Positions 63,031-64,000 of a DNA stretch of 64,000 bases are shown here, piece by piece; positions within the stretch are counted from its first letter, which is position 1; every line of letters starts with the position of its first letter. The stretch lies in assembly GCF_001909055.1 (NCBI RefSeq), contig NZ_LVWI01000001.1, forward strand, positions 186,001 through 250,000, in the 5' to 3' direction. The notes below the pieces were generated by a model. The model had not been told where the DNA came from, did not search any database, and saw only the letters and a program-made list of their open reading frames with translations. The DNA is from Paenibacillus helianthi (GTDB lineage: Bacteria > Bacillota > Bacilli > Paenibacillales > Paenibacillaceae). The position numbers were made by a program, and so were the translations under genes.

Positions 63031-64000
63031 ATGATGAAAGTAATACGGAATGATAAAAGACCCATTTGGCAACAATTGCTTGATCAAGCTATTCATAATA
63101 TCACAAACGGAATCTGGGCCCCGGGAGAATTGCTAATTCCCTCCCGCGAACTCGCTCACATGATAGGTGTCTCTCGCTCAACGATACAGATCGTCTATGA
63201 AGAGTTGCTAAGTCGAGGCTATACGGTTACATCTCGCAGAGGAGGAACGCGAGTTAGTAAATGGAGTCTTTTCACCGAGTCAAGGAAGGAAATAATAACA
63301 GATGGCCCCACTCCCCCCTCGCTTCCCTTGTTGAACACAGCGGTTGATCAGCTACATGGCTGGTTCAGAGGCAAAGAACAGTTCAAGGTGGATATTGACT
63401 TTAGTCCACACGAACCCTATTTGGATGGGCAGTTTCAAAAAAATTGGCGACAATCGCTCATTCATGCATCCGCTGAAATGGATTTATCAAACTGGGCTTA
63501 CGGTGATCCCTATGGTTTCACACCATTACGTGAGCAAATCCAGCGGTATTTATCACTTGAACGAGGCATTCATATTCAAACCAATCAGATTCTGTTAACC
63601 TCTGGAGCTCAGCATAGCATTGACTTAATCGCACAATCGCTTTTAGCCGACGGGGATACTGTCTCAGTAGAAGATCCTGGATTTCCGGCTGCCTGGATGG
63701 CGATGAAATATCGGCGTATGAATGTAGTCCCTGTACCCGTTGATGAATATGGTCTTGTGGTGGAGCGTATTCATCCACAATCCAAACTAATTTTTGTGAC
63801 ACCTTCACACCAATGCGCCGTCGGGGTCGTTATGTCGGAGCCACGCAGGCAACAATTGCTACAAAAGGCCACTACAGATCAATTGTGGATCATTGAAGAC
63901 GATTATGATAGTGAATTTCGATATCGTGGAGAGCCGCTTCCAACACTGTTTAGCCAAGCATCTCAGAATACCTTGTACCTGATGAGCTTTTCTAAAATGA
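63031..64000 (+). CDS. MocR/PdxR family regulator (5' part; runs off window)
   Basis: The visible 323 residues show a GntR winged helix (about 1-72: IWAPGELLIPSRELAHMIGVSRSTIQIVYEEL), a linker, and then a fold-type-I aminotransferase domain (WAYGDPYGFTPLREQI; LTSGAQHSIDL; VEDPGFPAAW; IEDDYDSEFRY). The window ends just after FSK, whose Lys (322) should bind pyridoxal phosphate. MocR regulators use PLP as sensor, often with GABA, PLP or similar effectors. The start is ATG 63031 (GGGGG upstream). It is divergent from the PPOX gene. Confidence 0.9.
   Translation, partial: MMKVIRNDKRPIWQQLLDQAIHNITNGIWAPGELLIPSRELAHMIGVSRSTIQIVYEELLSRGYTVTSRRGGTRVSKWSLFTESRKEIITDGPTPPSLPLLNTAVDQLHGWFRGKEQFKVDIDFSPHEPYLDGQFQKNWRQSLIHASAEMDLSNWAYGDPYGFTPLREQIQRYLSLERGIHIQTNQILLTSGAQHSIDLIAQSLLADGDTVSVEDPGFPAAWMAMKYRRMNVVPVPVDEYGLVVERIHPQSKLIFVTPSHQCAVGVVMSEPRRQQLLQKATTDQLWIIEDDYDSEFRYRGEPLPTLFSQASQNTLYLMSFSKM

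Overview
The window looks like a stretch of chromosome from a Paenibacillus-type, endospore-forming Firmicute. It carries a GerA/GerC/GerB germinant-receptor operon, a DUF421/DUF1657 pair of the kind found with spore genes, strong AGGAGG ribosome binding sites with frequent GTG and TTG starts, many exported carbohydrate-active proteins, AraC/LacI/TetR/MarR regulators and large MFS and ABC exporters. No rRNA, tRNA, CRISPR array, phage or insertion sequence was recognised. Most genes lie on the minus strand. Positions and motifs were read by eye; family names rest on recognised motifs and no search was run. Layout, part 1 (1-7.8 kb): a cut-off NmrA-type oxidoreductase and a MarR regulator that share an identical 18-bp operator; a membrane metallophosphoesterase; a bacteriohemerythrin; an ADP-ribose module (PARG-like macro-domain protein plus NADAR protein) whose NrtR-type Nudix regulator is broken; a DUF1801 protein, a VOC protein and a CDF cation transporter. 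Part 2 (7.8-20.3 kb): a secreted PQQ-propeller protein, ferritin, the lipoprotein NagZ, a four-gene operon (large secreted beta-sandwich protein, ABC ATPase, MacB-like permease, HlyD-like adaptor), and an AraC regulator divergent from a GH42 beta-galactosidase. Part 3 (20.4-24 kb) is a zone of gene decay: a phosphotransferase butts into a 5'-truncated, frameshifted azlCD pair, and next to it lies an alpha/beta-hydrolase with a frameshift in a C6 run and no catalytic histidine. A MerR gene and a MerR-type promoter (20-bp spacer with a perfect dyad) sit upstream of that hydrolase. Part 4 (24-31.2 kb): a MoxR-DUF58-DUF4129 operon and the gerA-gerC-gerB operon. Part 5 (31.4-45.5 kb): an aldo/keto reductase, a family-9 pectate lyase, DUF421/DUF1657, then an oxidative sugar cluster with three Gfo/Idh/MocA dehydrogenases, a sugar-phosphate-isomerase-like TIM barrel, a ThuA protein, and AraC and LacI regulators; then a LysR/EamA divergent pair. 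Part 6 (45.5-54.2 kb): two TetR-DHA2 MFS pairs flank a copper-amine-oxidase-N protein and a VanX-type D,D-dipeptidase, followed by two uncharacterised proteins and a ROK kinase. Part 7 (54.3-64 kb): an ABC-2 exporter operon, GTP cyclohydrolase II divergent from an HxlR regulator with a 20-bp operator covering both promoters, an ECF sigma/anti-sigma/ABC operon, and a PPOX flavoprotein divergent from a MocR regulator that runs off the right edge. The best candidates for new biology are the ADP-ribose module with its lost regulator, the 865-residue secreted protein wired to a MacAB-like pump, the three-dehydrogenase sugar cluster, and the DUF421-DUF1657 pair, in which the membrane protein seems to carry its own DUF1657-like tail.
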